Program-made: the position numbers and the translations under genes | Part shown: positions 15,301-25,011 of the stretch, piece by piece | How positions within the stretch are numbered: the stretch's first letter is position 1 | How the letters are laid out: the number at the start of each line of letters is the position of its first letter | Source: Tigriopus japonicus | Taxonomy: Eukaryota > Arthropoda > Copepoda > Harpacticoida > Harpacticidae | Assembly: GCA_010645155.1 (NCBI GenBank) | Contig: CM021314.1 | Location: forward strand, 5,400,240-5,464,239 | DNA length: 64,000 nucleotides | Direction: 5' to 3' | The notes under the pieces: model-generated | Told to the model about the DNA's origin: nothing | The model's input: only the letters and a program-made list of their open reading frames with translations | Database searches by the model: none

Positions 15301-18300
15301 GAGCGAGCGCTTTGAAGCTAAACAAAATCGTTCATGATGATTCGATTTGCATGTTAAAATGAGTTTGCTTTTGCAAGAATCCACGGGAATCATCGGCATC
15401 GGGAGATCTTGTATATTTTGGCATTACCGACACTAGATTGCATTGCCTCTGGAAAGGCACTGTCTAGGCTCGGGTTTTTTCTTCCTTCCATTTCTATAAA
15501 TGGGATATAGAAGGGATTGGTTAGACTTAAATTTTACGAACATTGGATGCTAAAACTCGGAACTACTTACATAACTACGGACTGCCTTATTTGTGAGAAC
15601 GAAAAGGTGATGATAGAAAAAGAATAAAAATGCCATTCTTATGGAGATTTCGCAAGTTTTGGCCACTGTCTTGCCAAGCAAGCCCAACACCTCATGGTTT
15701 CTCGGAAATTTCGCCTATTCTCCAATACCTTCTTTAACTAAAAGATGATTAGTTTCAGTTTGGGCGAATTTTTAGGTTCATTTTATAAGTCTGTTGCCCT
15801 ACCACTACAACTGCTCGTCAAAAATGATAATAAATGAAAATTAAGATTGTTCGCATTATAATACAATTCAGTGCAAACATGACCGCCCTCCATCCCTCAT
15901 TAAGAGGTTTGTTGCAAAGTTTTATTGAGTACACAAAAATAAGCAAATTACAGACTGGATTGGCATCAATCTTCTGGGTTTTCTGCTCACTCGCCACAAA
16001 CGCACCAGAAAACAAGAACGAGAAAAGAAAGAACGAAAGATGAGTCTGAATTTGATGCAATAGCTCTCTTGCCTCTTCAAGAGTTTTTGAACCCTCCACA
16101 AGAGCGAGCTCGTGAATCGTCTGCAAATTACATTTCTTGATTTCATGGCATAAACAGCCAATTTCTGCTTGAGCATAGAATCATAAGCCCATTGTACTAC
16201 ATGGAACCAAAGGCACAGAAGGAGAACGAAAGGGTGAAAAGAGCTATATTTACCGCTCTTCTCGAGACAAGACTTGAGAATTTGGCTCTTTAAATGCCAA
16301 GAGTTGCAGAAATGCAAATAGCTCGAGGGATGGATGGAAGAAAGAAAGAAGACGGAATGAGGGAGATATCAAAAAGGGATAGAGGGATCGCTCACGCGGA
16401 AGCTAAGGCAGAAATAACAATCGTCGACAATCTGAGTGAGCACTGAGCAATCTCCGGATATCCAGTATACACGTATGACTCTTCTCGTTTAGCAGCACAT
16501 GGCCGAAGCTGGGCGAAAACAGCTGGAACAATTGATGCATCAACTACAGGAACAACTTCAGATCAATCTCTTGCAACAGACCCACATGATGCAAACCACG
16601 GTGGATAAGGGTGGGAAACCGTCGGCCAACGCCTTACAGCAACTCCAAATGCAGCAACAACAACTCATTTCCCAACTTCAAATCGTTCAACAACGCATGC
16701 TCATGGTAAGATCGTTATCGGTTTGTTACCATTTTTCCAAGAGGGTGCTAACTGAATGTTCCATTTGTCCCAGATGCCCAGTTTTCAACATCAGAAGCAC
16801 AAAGACGCGGATTACGGAGATCGTGCTTGGTTGAAGGAGAATGGGTGCTCAATTAGACAGTCTTTTGGAGGCTCACACGCTTCCAATCAAGACAGTCCTA
16901 GTCCCAAGTTGTCATCGTCGAATAAGCCGGTTCAAGGTAAACAATCCAAGTTGTCCACCCCGTTCCATCTTCATCAACGAGCGATAATTTATGTAGGGGC
17001 TAAACCGGAAAAGGAAAACACCCCCCTAACTCCACCTCCATTGACTCCGAGGCGTGGTCTGGATGCCAATCTGGACAAGCACCCCTTGTACAGTCATGGC
17101 GTTTGCAAATGGACAGGTTGTGAGACCCATTGTGACGACGTGACGGCCTTTCTCAAACACATTGGCTCAGAACATGTCCTGGATGACAAGAGCACGGCCC
17201 AAGCTCGTGTTCAAATGCAAATCGTATCTCAATTGGAACTCCAGCTGCAGAAGGAACGTGAGCGATTACAAGCCATGATGGCTCATCTCCATTTGACGAA
17301 GGAGGCCGATTTGAAAAGTGGGAAATCGCTCAATGAGGAGGTCCGCAGCACATCCAAAAGTGGCGATCCCATGCGATCCAATAGCCCCATTCAAGGCAAC
17401 GATAGGCAAAAGGTAGCTAGAGGGCTAATCAGTGAGGAATGCAATGATTGGGGTACTTGAAAGATTCATTTTTTTTATTTCTTGGGAACACAGAGTGCCT
17501 CGCCACCCAAGCTTCCGAAACCTCCCTGCCCTTCAATGGGATTAGGTGCTTACGGTTTTCCCTCGCCCATGACGAGTTTGGCCAATAATCACATGGGCAT
17601 TCACCCCACTCCACTATCAGCTTTGACCGCGGCAGCCCGCAATCCCACCATGCCCGGACTTCAGCCCCCAATGTCTACCATGGGTGGACCCATAAGACGG
17701 CGATTGTCCGACAAAATCCATCTTCCTGTTCCAAATGGTGAGTGTTTATGACTTTAATCCCCTTGAGACTTTCTCCTCCTTCCTTTGACCCTTACTTACC
17801 CTCCGTGCTCCCCTTTTGCTTCCTTTAACTTGGACCATTTCAAATTCAATATCCCCTCGATTGAACATTGAATCTTGGATATTGAGAGCACCCGTCGACT
17901 TTTCAAAGGGGGCCATAAAACAAATGGACTCCAATTTCAAGAGTGAAAAGACCATTCTCTTCTGGCCCTGCAGTTCATTTACACCTTATTCATTTCCAGG
18001 ACTGCCCTACATGCTAGATCGAACAGGATTGGACATTGCCCAAGGTAAAAACTAAAGCGGTTCAATGCCACCTTAGATATTGTCGATAAAACTAGCGGGG
18101 AACTCGTTATTTACTTTCCAGAAATCTATCGCAATCGCGAATTCTATCGTACTCAAGATGTCAGACCCCCCTTTACATATGCCTCCCTCATCCGACAAGT
18201 GAGTACTGGTCCAGACTTCAATGAAGGGGTGGTTTTCCTGGTAATAATAACCCCGTACTGGAAATTGACTTTTGCTCTCCCTTTTGTCCCTTTAGGCGGT

Positions 18301-21300
18301 CATTGAGTCGCCCGATCGCCAATTAACTCTTCACGAAATTTACAATTGGTTCACCAACACTTTTGCATACTTCAGACGGAACGCAGCAAGCTGGAAGGTA
18401 CTTTGTTTTTTTCATTCAAAAAATCCATCTCCCTCTTAACTTTAATCTGCAAGTAGTTCTTAAGCTCGTTCCTTACTATTTACATCGAACGAACGAGGGC
18501 AGCATTGTTGCCAGAGGAAAATTCGAATAGCTATGATTTCTCAGAAGAATGCTCAAAAAAGGCACATACTTGAACTCGCCTGTTTCGGGGTGCACTCAAT
18601 GCACACATACAAAATTCTAGATCTCTTTTTTTACCATTGGACTTTGGCTTGGTGCAATGCAAGTCCTCAGATCATGCAAGATGGCAAACTACGTTCCTAC
18701 CGTCGTGGTAGTACCGAATCATGGACGGAAGATAGGCATCTACTATTTCTGGTATAGCTCCATACTCTATATTCGAAACCAACGACCGACCGACTGACTA
18801 AAGGATGATGGTTACTTGATGGGATGGTTGGATGGCTATTCATCTAATCTGGGTGCGTGATGCATCGAGGTATGCAAAAGTGGTTTTTTTCTTTCTTTTC
18901 TTCCTCCTCTGCTTAAACTTCAACTTCAACTCGTACCCCGTTTAAGTACATTTTTGCCTATTGTTCACGCCCAAGTCAATGAGTCTATTTTTTGCCCTCC
19001 CCTGCATATTTCAGGCAATCACTGTGTCTCCAACTAAGCAGCTCACTTTGAGTGAAATCTACAATTGGTTTCAATCCACTTTTGCACACTTCCGATCTAA
19101 CGCCTCAACGTGGAAGGTAACGGTACTACAGGGTGCGTCACATAAATCTGAAGGTCCTGACAATTAGGCTTGGATGTTGTTACCGTACTTAATACCTCTT
19201 CTAAGTTGTAGAAGTCGCAATCGAAAGTCGTTATCGACCACGAAAAGTCGATAATGCAGCTTAGAACCCTAACAATCGCAACTCCCAGGCTTAATTGCTC
19301 AAAAATGAAGATAAAAGAGAGCTGGTTTGAAATGTCCGCAAACATGGTATTGAACTCTTATGGTCTTGATATTTAAGTGCCGCATCCTGTAGGATGAAAA
19401 ATCATAAATAGTGTCCGTGCATGATTCGCCATCAACGAATCAGCATTTGTGTTAGGAAATAGCTCTGGGGATACCATAACATGTTCTATCCGACCCTGAT
19501 CTCAAACTTCCCTCTCAAAGCCTGTCTCTTCATCATCATTGGGATCAAATTGATCCCATATCCGGACTAGGCCAAGCTATTTACACTGAGCGCGTGGCAC
19601 TTTTCTCCGTCATTCCTTCCTTTTTCTCCCCTCTTTCCTTCCTTGCTCTTCCTGGTTCCTTCCCTCTGATGGTGGGCGAAAATGTTCCACAAATACTTAC
19701 TAAGGGTCTTCTTCCTTCTTATTGGTCGTCATCGTCTTGGTCTATTTAATCATATGAGTAAGCTACTACCTACATGCCTGTCCGCCAACTTTGCTTGAGG
19801 CACAATTAGTGTAGTTGCTCGATGTTGATGTTCATGTTTGTCCACGAGGTTCGTCAACCGTTCGGACTGACGAGGAGGTTTCACTATTTTTGGGCAACTG
19901 CCTCTTACCCTCTCGTTCGTTCATTTTGGGAAAGACGCTTCATCGATTTTTGAGCGCTTTTCTGAGGATCAACGGGATTCTGCCATCAGGTATGATCTAC
20001 CATTAAACAACCAGAACTTCAGAACCATGCTTCATGTGACAGTCCTTGACAATTTTTGATGCGGTATCCTATATGGAGCGAATGCCTGTTGCGAGACCAA
20101 GCCTGGCTTGATGTTGATGTTGAACTCCATATCAGTGAGACAAACTGGGAGTGCTGCTCGCATATCTTATGTACACGTATACGATTTTTACCATCCGTTC
20201 CCACGGGGCGGATGATTAGTCGGATTAGCATCCGAGATGTGCTCTCATAACTCGATCCTAGAAAACTTAAGGCCGTAGTGCTTGTCGCCTCCCGACTAAA
20301 CTTTACTTGGTTGATTTCATTTAGTTTTTTTTCATAATACTAGAACTATGTCTCGCGAGAACAAGCGATCCGATTTTTGTGCCGTCCGCTCTCCAATGTG
20401 TGCCTGTTGCTTATATTTCATGTAGAATGCGGTCCGTCACAATCTCTCTCTTCACAAATGTTTCATGCGAGTGGAAAATGTGAAGGGTGCAGTGTGGACA
20501 GTTGACGAAGTGGAATACCACCGGAGGCGGCCTCAAAGAGGTGCGGCCGCAGCCTCCAATCATGGGTAAGCCTTGCTTTGGGATGAGGCCGTGAGGTCAC
20601 TTGCGAACACTCATTCTGCGTTTGTGGTGTTTGGTTTGGACTTTAGAACACTAATAAGACCCTTGGTAATCTCTTTATCTCTTTGTCTTTTTCAAACCCA
20701 CTCATCTTGTACATACCTGAAACGAAGCTATGAAAGCTAAACTCTGTGAATGGAATTCTTTCCATATTCTTCTTTCTCTGTCTCACTCTCTTTGATCCAC
20801 AGGTTTCTTCTACACTTCCTATCACTTATTCCCATTTCAGGGTCTTTCCTAACATCCAACTTAGCACTTAAGGTTCCAACTTCAGGGGTTATTATGCCCA
20901 TGTGTCTATCTAGGAACGGGAATTTTCAATACTAACACCAGAGACAAGATCCATTTCAAGGTCATCGTGAAATTGGTCTTGTCCAATCATCACATTTAAC
21001 TCTAGCTAGCCTTCATGAACTCACTCCCGTATTGGCGAGTCTCCTCTTTGAATGCTTCTATCAATTTCTGAATTCATAATATTCCACACTTTCCGTACAT
21101 ACTACTCAATCCCTTTCTCACTCCCCGTTTTCCATGTGAATATTTCATTTAGGACCATATCCATGGGTAACCACTTGCCCGCCGATCGTACCATTGCTAA
21201 CCAGTTGATTTTCTTCTTCTTTCCCTCTCTCTCTCACTCACTCACTCACTCAATCAATCACTACTTCCACACTCACATGTTTCCCTTCAACCACTGACCA

Positions 21301-23310
21301 CCTTGATTGCTGCCTTCACGCAACCTCTCGACCCCCTTGCAATATGTGTACAGAATGCCATTCGAACGAATCTTTCGCTGCACAAGTGCTTCGTGAGATA
21401 TGAGGATGACTTTGGATCCTTTTGGATGGTGGATGATGCCGAGTTTATGAAGAGGCGACACCTCTCTCGGGGCCGCCCACGCAAGTACGAACCCGGTCCG
21501 ACGCCCCCGCCCAACTCCGCCTCCTCAGCAGCGGCCTCACCTGCCTCCAGCACTCCAATCCCCAAGGAGGGTGGTCTCAATACAAATACCACCTCTGAGG
21601 CTGGATCAGGGGGACAGGGAGGCCCGTCCTCAGCGGGAGGAGGTGGCGACCGGGCGGCTGGTGGGCGTTTTGGCCTTAGTAATGGCCCGCCTTCACAGTA
21701 AGGATGTACTAGATCGATGATCAGTGTGCTTTTAGATGAGCCACTAGCTTGCTATAGCGAGAGAGGCTTGAGATGTTGATTGTTGAACTTTTTTAAGGAG
21801 ATGTTTTTGATGATGAAAAAGAAACTCCTTTGTCCACAGAATAAAGAGTCAATCTAACGTCCGTCCACTGTAAATACTGAAAAACTTTCTTAGAAGCATG
21901 GATAGGAAAAATACATTTAGAATAGCAGTATTTCTTTTCATCCTTCCTATTTCTGCCTGTTTTACTATTTCATTTTTATTTGTACAAATCATTTTTGTGA
22001 TCTTGTCAATTGGTAGGTATTTTGTGTGGAGGCTATTTTGAAACCCAATCGATGTGTCGCTCGCTACTTTGCTTGCTTCTTGCATGCACGCTTGGGGTAA
22101 TGGACATTGATGCGGTTTTATGAGCCTCCAAATAGGATTAGGCTAATTTAGAAAATTGACCACAAGATCTAAATTTGAAATAATCTGACCACTTCAACGC
22201 TATTTTGAGGGGAGAGGGGGGGGTCAAACATACGCATTGAAGAGGCAGAGAGTGCTTTCTTTATTTTCTCCCCCATTTTCTTGAACAGCACAAGTGGCAA
22301 ACACAACAATTGCGGCTAAGGCTAATATTTTGGCTGAAAACAATTCCCCTCCGAAGGGAATCAACCACGAGTGGTTGGCGGCTAACACTTCATTCACGCA
22401 CCCCTTTCGGAAGCACCATTACACACTTGACTTGTTGATGTTACAACCATCAGCAAAAAATACTCACCAATCCAATCACGATGGCGTCCCCTCTCCTCTT
22501 TCGCAATGGGAAAAAGGAATATTCATTATGAATTTTTGTCTTTGTCATTCCTCATTAATTTTTTCTTCAGTTCCCCCTTCTGCCTCTGACTGGATCCAAT
22601 TTAAATTTTCCCCTTTTCTCTCTTCCTCACATTCGTATCCATGCAGAACGAAGAGCCCGGCACCTTTTCTTCCCAATCCTCATCTGTACAATGAGGCTCT
22701 GAATGCCAGTCTACAGACGGCCCTTGGATTTGGGCCTGGCGATGGGCCTGGCGCGGCCAATCTCTCATTCCTGAACCAGACTATGGCCTCAGCTCTACAC
22801 CAACAACGGGAACGCGAGGAGAAATCCCAATCGCATCTAAACAATAATAATAACAATAACCATGCTCTCAACGAAAGGTAAGCCTTACTCAACAAACTTG
22901 CGCTCGTTAGTTGTTAGATAAATGGTGCTTTATGTTGATTCCCTTGATGTAGGAACATGAATTTGGATTATGCCAAACACCTTCGCAACACCACCAACTT
23001 CCTGAACTCTTTGAGCGAGCGTCGATTGGACCGCGACTCGCCAGATTGTCGGAGTGTGACCGACCACGACGAAGTTATCAAGCCTGATATCGGCAAAACC
23101 ATGAACGGGGGGAACCCTGAAGACGAGGATATTGCTGAACACGATCAGAGCTCACCAGGGATGCGAAACAGCGATGACCCCATGGATTCTTCCATGAGTA
23201 CGGACTACAACGGAAACAGCGGCAATATCAAGATGGAAATGTCCAGTGGAGACAAGGTTCATCAGCAGCAAATGGACAAAGACATCAAACGGGAGAAATT
23301 TGAAAACTGA
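6222..23310 (+). CDS. FoxP-A: forkhead box P transcription factor, full-length, with alternative forkhead exons
   Basis: A sequence-specific nuclear transcription factor of the FoxP family. CDS: 6222-6341, 7373-7528, 14540-14821, 16493 or 16496-16705, 16774-17412, 17494-17737, 18000-18044, 18122-18198, then 18296-18397 or 19015-19116, then either 20426-20565 + 22647-22877 + 22953-23310 (867 aa) or 21354-21701 (740 aa). All joins keep phase. Domains in the long form: Q-rich region about residues 150-256; C2H2 finger about 359-390 ([20 protein letters not shown]); leucine zipper about 400-430 ([17 protein letters not shown]); IRRRLSDK linker; forkhead about 579-665 ([26 protein letters not shown]). 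The finger, zipper and forkhead closely match vertebrate FOXP1/2/4. The C-terminus holds SUMO-like IKME and IKRE motifs. The start is the first good ATG of the exon; upstream non-coding exons are possible. It lies convergent to FoxP-B. Family identity is certain; the N-terminal exons are less so. Confidence 0.93.
7373..7528 (+). CDS. FoxP-A exon 2
   Basis: Acceptor TGTTCTCAG|GATGAC and donor GATCAG|GTGAGTC, phase 0 at both ends. Encodes 52 residues rich in S, T, P and D ([12 protein letters not shown] to GGPDDQ), a typical disordered N-terminal segment. Confidence 0.75.
7529..14539 (+). other. FoxP-A intron 2 (7.0 kb)
   Basis: Non-coding as far as I can see. Holds a CCAA run at about 8263-8292, a G-run at 8588-8596, CT repeats at about 11811-11832 and assorted ORFs under 150 codons without domains. 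Its size suggests room for intronic enhancers or further alternative first exons, but none could be identified. Confidence 0.5.
14540..14821 (+). CDS. FoxP-A exon 3, start of Q-rich region
   Basis: Acceptor TTTTTGCAG|GGAAAA and donor CATCAG|GTAAGAT, phase 0. Encodes 94 residues: a basic start ([13 protein letters not shown]), a proline stretch, then glutamine-rich sequence with [12 protein letters not shown] and [14 protein letters not shown], as expected for the FoxP N-terminal glutamine-rich region. Confidence 0.88.
16493..16705 (+). CDS. FoxP-A exon 4, Q-rich coiled-coil region
   Basis: About 70 residues containing [19 protein letters not shown] and [20 protein letters not shown], comparable with the glutamine-rich segment ahead of the FoxP zinc finger. 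The acceptor is a tandem TTTAGCAG|CAC, so the exon can start at 16493 or 16496, adding or omitting one Gln. Donor ATG|GTAAGA. Confidence 0.88.
16774..17412 (+). CDS. FoxP-A exon 5: C2H2 zinc finger and leucine zipper
   Basis: Acceptor TTGTCCCAG|ATGCCC, donor CAAAAG|GTAGCT. Contains the FoxP zinc finger (VCKWTGCE then FLKHIGSEH, two Cys and two His in the expected places) directly followed by the [14 protein letters not shown] link and the leucine zipper used for dimerisation. A 60-nt GT-AG segment inside it (16937-16996) may be a micro-intron; it is a multiple of three and open, so either form keeps frame. Confidence 0.95.
17494..17737 (+). CDS. FoxP-A exon 6, linker to forkhead
   Basis: Acceptor GAACACAG|AGTGCC after an 81-nt intron; donor CCAAATG|GTGAGTG, leaving phase 1. 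Encodes a proline-rich linker ending in [11 protein letters not shown], which matches the conserved (V)GPIRRRYSDK segment just N-terminal to the forkhead in vertebrate FOXP proteins. Confidence 0.93.
18000..18044 (+). CDS. FoxP-A exon 7, 45-nt linker exon
   Basis: Small exon between CATTTCCAG and GTAAAAAC, phase 1 at both ends, encoding [14 protein letters not shown]. The DIAQ ending corresponds to the conserved ADIAQN just before the forkhead. At 45 nt it can be skipped without changing frame. Confidence 0.88.
18122..18198 (+). CDS. FoxP-A exon 8, forkhead N-terminal segment
   Basis: Encodes [12 protein letters not shown] then [14 protein letters not shown], the start of the forkhead domain and helix 1. 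Acceptor CTTTCCAG, donor CAA|GTGAGT, ending in phase 0. Confidence 0.96.
18296..18397 (+). CDS. FoxP-A exon 9a, forkhead helix 2 and hinge (canonical version)
   Basis: Exactly 34 codons, phase 0 both ends: [19 protein letters not shown] then [15 protein letters not shown]. This is the canonical FoxP helix 1-2 and hinge segment. It includes the alanine equivalent to human FOXP2 A539, which permits domain swapping. A second copy of the same length and phase lies 617 nt downstream. Confidence 0.96.
19015..19116 (+). CDS. FoxP-A exon 9b, duplicated alternative of exon 9a
   Basis: Acceptor TATTTCAG|GCA and donor TGGAAG|GTAACG; 34 codons in phase 0, the same as exon 9a. Encodes [19 protein letters not shown] then [15 protein letters not shown]. 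It keeps every structural landmark of helix 2 but changes the hinge (YFRRNAAS to HFRSNAST). Intact splice sites and reading frame argue for a functional, mutually exclusive exon rather than a relic; inclusion of both exons would also stay in frame. Confidence 0.9.
19129..19389. mobile_element. Short mariner/Tc1-like MITE in the intron after exon 9b
   Basis: Imperfect terminal inverted repeats: CAGGGTGCGTCACATAAAT at the left end and ATTTAAGTGCCGCATCCTG at the right, differing at about three positions, with a TA on each side (19127-19128 and 19390-19391) as expected for a TA target duplication. The 261-bp interior has no transposase. It begins 12 bp after the last base of exon 9b, so its insertion redefined the downstream part of this splice-donor region. 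Confidence 0.65.
19390..20425 (+). other. FoxP-A intron between exons 9b and 10a
   Basis: No coding exon or repeat recognised. The 60-70 codon ORFs here have no domain. Any sequences that enforce the choice between the duplicated exons would be expected in this intron and in 18398-19014, but I cannot point to a specific one. Confidence 0.45.
20426..20565 (+). CDS. FoxP-A exon 10a, forkhead recognition helix and wing (canonical version)
   Basis: Acceptor CATGTAG|AATGCG, donor CATGG|GTAAGC, ending in phase 2. Encodes [13 protein letters not shown], then [18 protein letters not shown] and HRRRPQRG, very close to vertebrate FOXP2, including the DNA-contacting Asn, Arg and His (N550, R553 and H554 in human FOXP2). 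It splices in phase to 22647, giving the long isoform. Confidence 0.96.
21354..21701 (+). CDS. FoxP-A exon 10b, alternative terminal forkhead exon
   Basis: Acceptor TGTGTACAG|AATGCC, phase 0; 115 codons then TAA. Encodes [13 protein letters not shown], then [18 protein letters not shown] and [15 protein letters not shown], the arthropod-type alternative end of the FoxP forkhead. The human H554 position is Thr here, and RGRPRKY resembles an AT-hook core. The tail is Pro/Ser/Gly-rich. An AATAAA at 21840-21845 could end this isoform. Confidence 0.94.
   Translation, partial: NAIRTNLSLHKCFVRYEDDFGSFWMVDDAEFMKRRHLSRGRPRKYEPGPTPPPNSASSAAASPASSTPIPKEGGLNTNTTSEAGSGGQGGPSSAGGGGDRAAGGRFGLSNGPPSQ
21840..21845 (+). 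terminator. Candidate poly(A) signal for the exon 10b isoform
   Basis: A perfect AATAAA 139 nt after the exon 10b stop codon, well before the next coding exon at 22647, consistent with exon 10b being a terminal exon. Confidence 0.55.
22647..22877 (+). CDS. FoxP-A exon 11, C-terminal region of long isoform
   Basis: Acceptor CATGCAG|AACGAA, donor AACGAAAG|GTAAGC, phase 2 at both ends. Encodes [17 protein letters not shown], matching the conserved GAALNASLQAALAE segment after the forkhead in vertebrate FOXP2, then a charged stretch and a run of seven Asn (22841-22861). Confidence 0.92.
22953..23310 (+). CDS. FoxP-A exon 12, C-terminus and stop
   Basis: Acceptor TTGATGTAG|GAACATG; ends with TGA at 23308-23310. 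Acidic, low-complexity tail with EDEDIAEHD and two SUMO-consensus-like sites (IKME, IKRE), as in the acidic FOXP C-terminus. Confidence 0.92.
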
Positions 23311-24653
23311 AAGTCCTTCAGAGTTCTGTTTGTGTGATGCATGACGATCAAATAGGATTTAGGAGCGCTTCACCGTTGATTTCTTGAGAATCAACTCGAA
23401 ACAAAACCAGTTTAGCATTGTCGCCCCCACAATGGGCCATCCATTGTGGTTAGTTTAACAAAATATATACACACGCGCACCTCGTTCATAGAGAATTTTA
23501 TGTATAAAGCTCAGAATACTAGTTCCAGTTAGTTGGATCAGTGGTGTTTTTCCACGCCCTGGCCATCGGTTATCCTTCAGCCAATCCTTCCCCGGCCCCA
23601 ATCTTTTGAATGAATTCAATTAGAGATTAAGACTTGCTATTCCCATGAATAGGATACATCATCCCCTACCCGCCTCTCAACTTTTATCGTGACATGGATG
23701 GGTGCCAATAATAAGGATAATAATAATACACACTCGCGCACACACACACTTGATGTCAGATGTTCACATCACCAACCATTCTCTTCTACTTCTTCCTTTT
23801 ATCTCTGCGTCTATCTCTCATTCTCAATCCCGAAACCATGATTAGCCCACTGTGAATGTTCCTCTTTAATCCTTCAGTGAAAAGACGAACCGTCACCTCT
23901 TATCTGACATTCTTCCCCTCTTTGGTAAACCCTTGCCGTGATCCAATAATCGAAACCATTTTGGGCTCATTGGATATTGATTCATAAATACCACGCTAGG
24001 ATGCTCTTGAAACTCGTGGCCCTTTAGATAGAGTTGAAGGCCAGGGCTTAGGAAAATCTAAACTCGTTATTTTATAGGTGTTGAATGGTAAATAATTCTA
24101 CCCCCCAACTCTCAGCCCCACCTGGAAATTGTCATGAATGTCATAAATGCCTATGTCATGTGTTCTACGAAATTCTGTTGAATAAATTAACAACGACAGC
24201 TTGTAGAAATACTTAGGTGAGTCTTGAACATCTATTACTTGGCGAGATTAAAATAGACATCATCACATTTGCCCAAGAACATTAACGTTCTCAAATAACG
24301 GTGAATGCGTCACAAGGACGAGTTGTCCGTCACGCTGATTCGGTTCGCTGCGTTGGTGCCAGTTGAAAATAACACTGAAGAACACGTGGAAACTAGTTAG
24401 AAACAGCATGATGGGAGGATCAGGAGCCAAAAAAAGACAAGAGGGTAAAAAGAAAGTTCTCATAAAATAGTATCGTACACACCAGGATATTGGGTAAGTT
24501 TGAACTTGTTTTCGAATCTCTCCACGAAGAGATCTCTTCTCTGCATTGATTAATTTCAATTTCTTGACAAAATGGCACCAGCTAAAAACACAACAGCAAA
24601 AACCACGAGGTTTGATATCAGACTGTCAGTCTACAAAGTGTGTGTGGTTAATT
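23311..24653. other. Convergent 3' region between FoxP-A and FoxP-B
   Basis: The stop codons of the two genes face each other 1,343 bp apart. An AATAAA on the plus strand at 24181-24186 could end the long FoxP-A transcript. I found no clear AATAAA for FoxP-B on the minus strand close to its stop. No other gene is seen. Confidence 0.55.
24181..24186 (+). terminator. Candidate poly(A) signal for long FoxP-A
   Basis: AATAAA about 870 nt downstream of the long-isoform stop codon. It is the only canonical plus-strand signal I noticed in the convergent region; assignment is by position. Confidence 0.4.
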
Positions 24654-25011
24654 TCATGGCTGGCCCTCTTCCATGACCGGGGACATTGGGCGGTTCTTAG
24701 AGAGATCTTCTGGGGTAGGTTCTCGGTCCTCTCCTCGTGGGCTTTCTGGTGGGGTGAAACTGTTGCTTCTCGAAGCCGTAGCCGCTTGACCGTCGTCCAT
24801 ACCATTCTCAATGCTTTCGGAATTCTCGTGGCTGAACTCTTCTTTTATGACCAGAAAATCGCTAGGATCGGATGGTCGGGGACTGGTGTTCGACTCTGAG
24901 AACCTCATCGAAGGGTGAGGACCGTGAGCGTGTCGAGCTTGCTCTAAAGCGTACATGTCATGAGATGAGGACGAAGGAGGGGACAGAGGCATGGGTGACC
25001 GCGATTGGGAC
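24654..25011 (-). CDS. FoxP-B last exon, C-terminus with CtBP-type motif
   Basis: Acceptor AATTTCAG|G; ends EEGQP then TGA at 24654-24656. Ser/Pro-rich, with the SUMO-like IKEE (in FLVIKEEF) and PEDLS at 24699-24713. PxDLS motifs recruit the CtBP corepressor in many transcription factors, and FOXP1/2 are known CtBP partners, so a repressor role is plausible. Confidence 0.88.
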
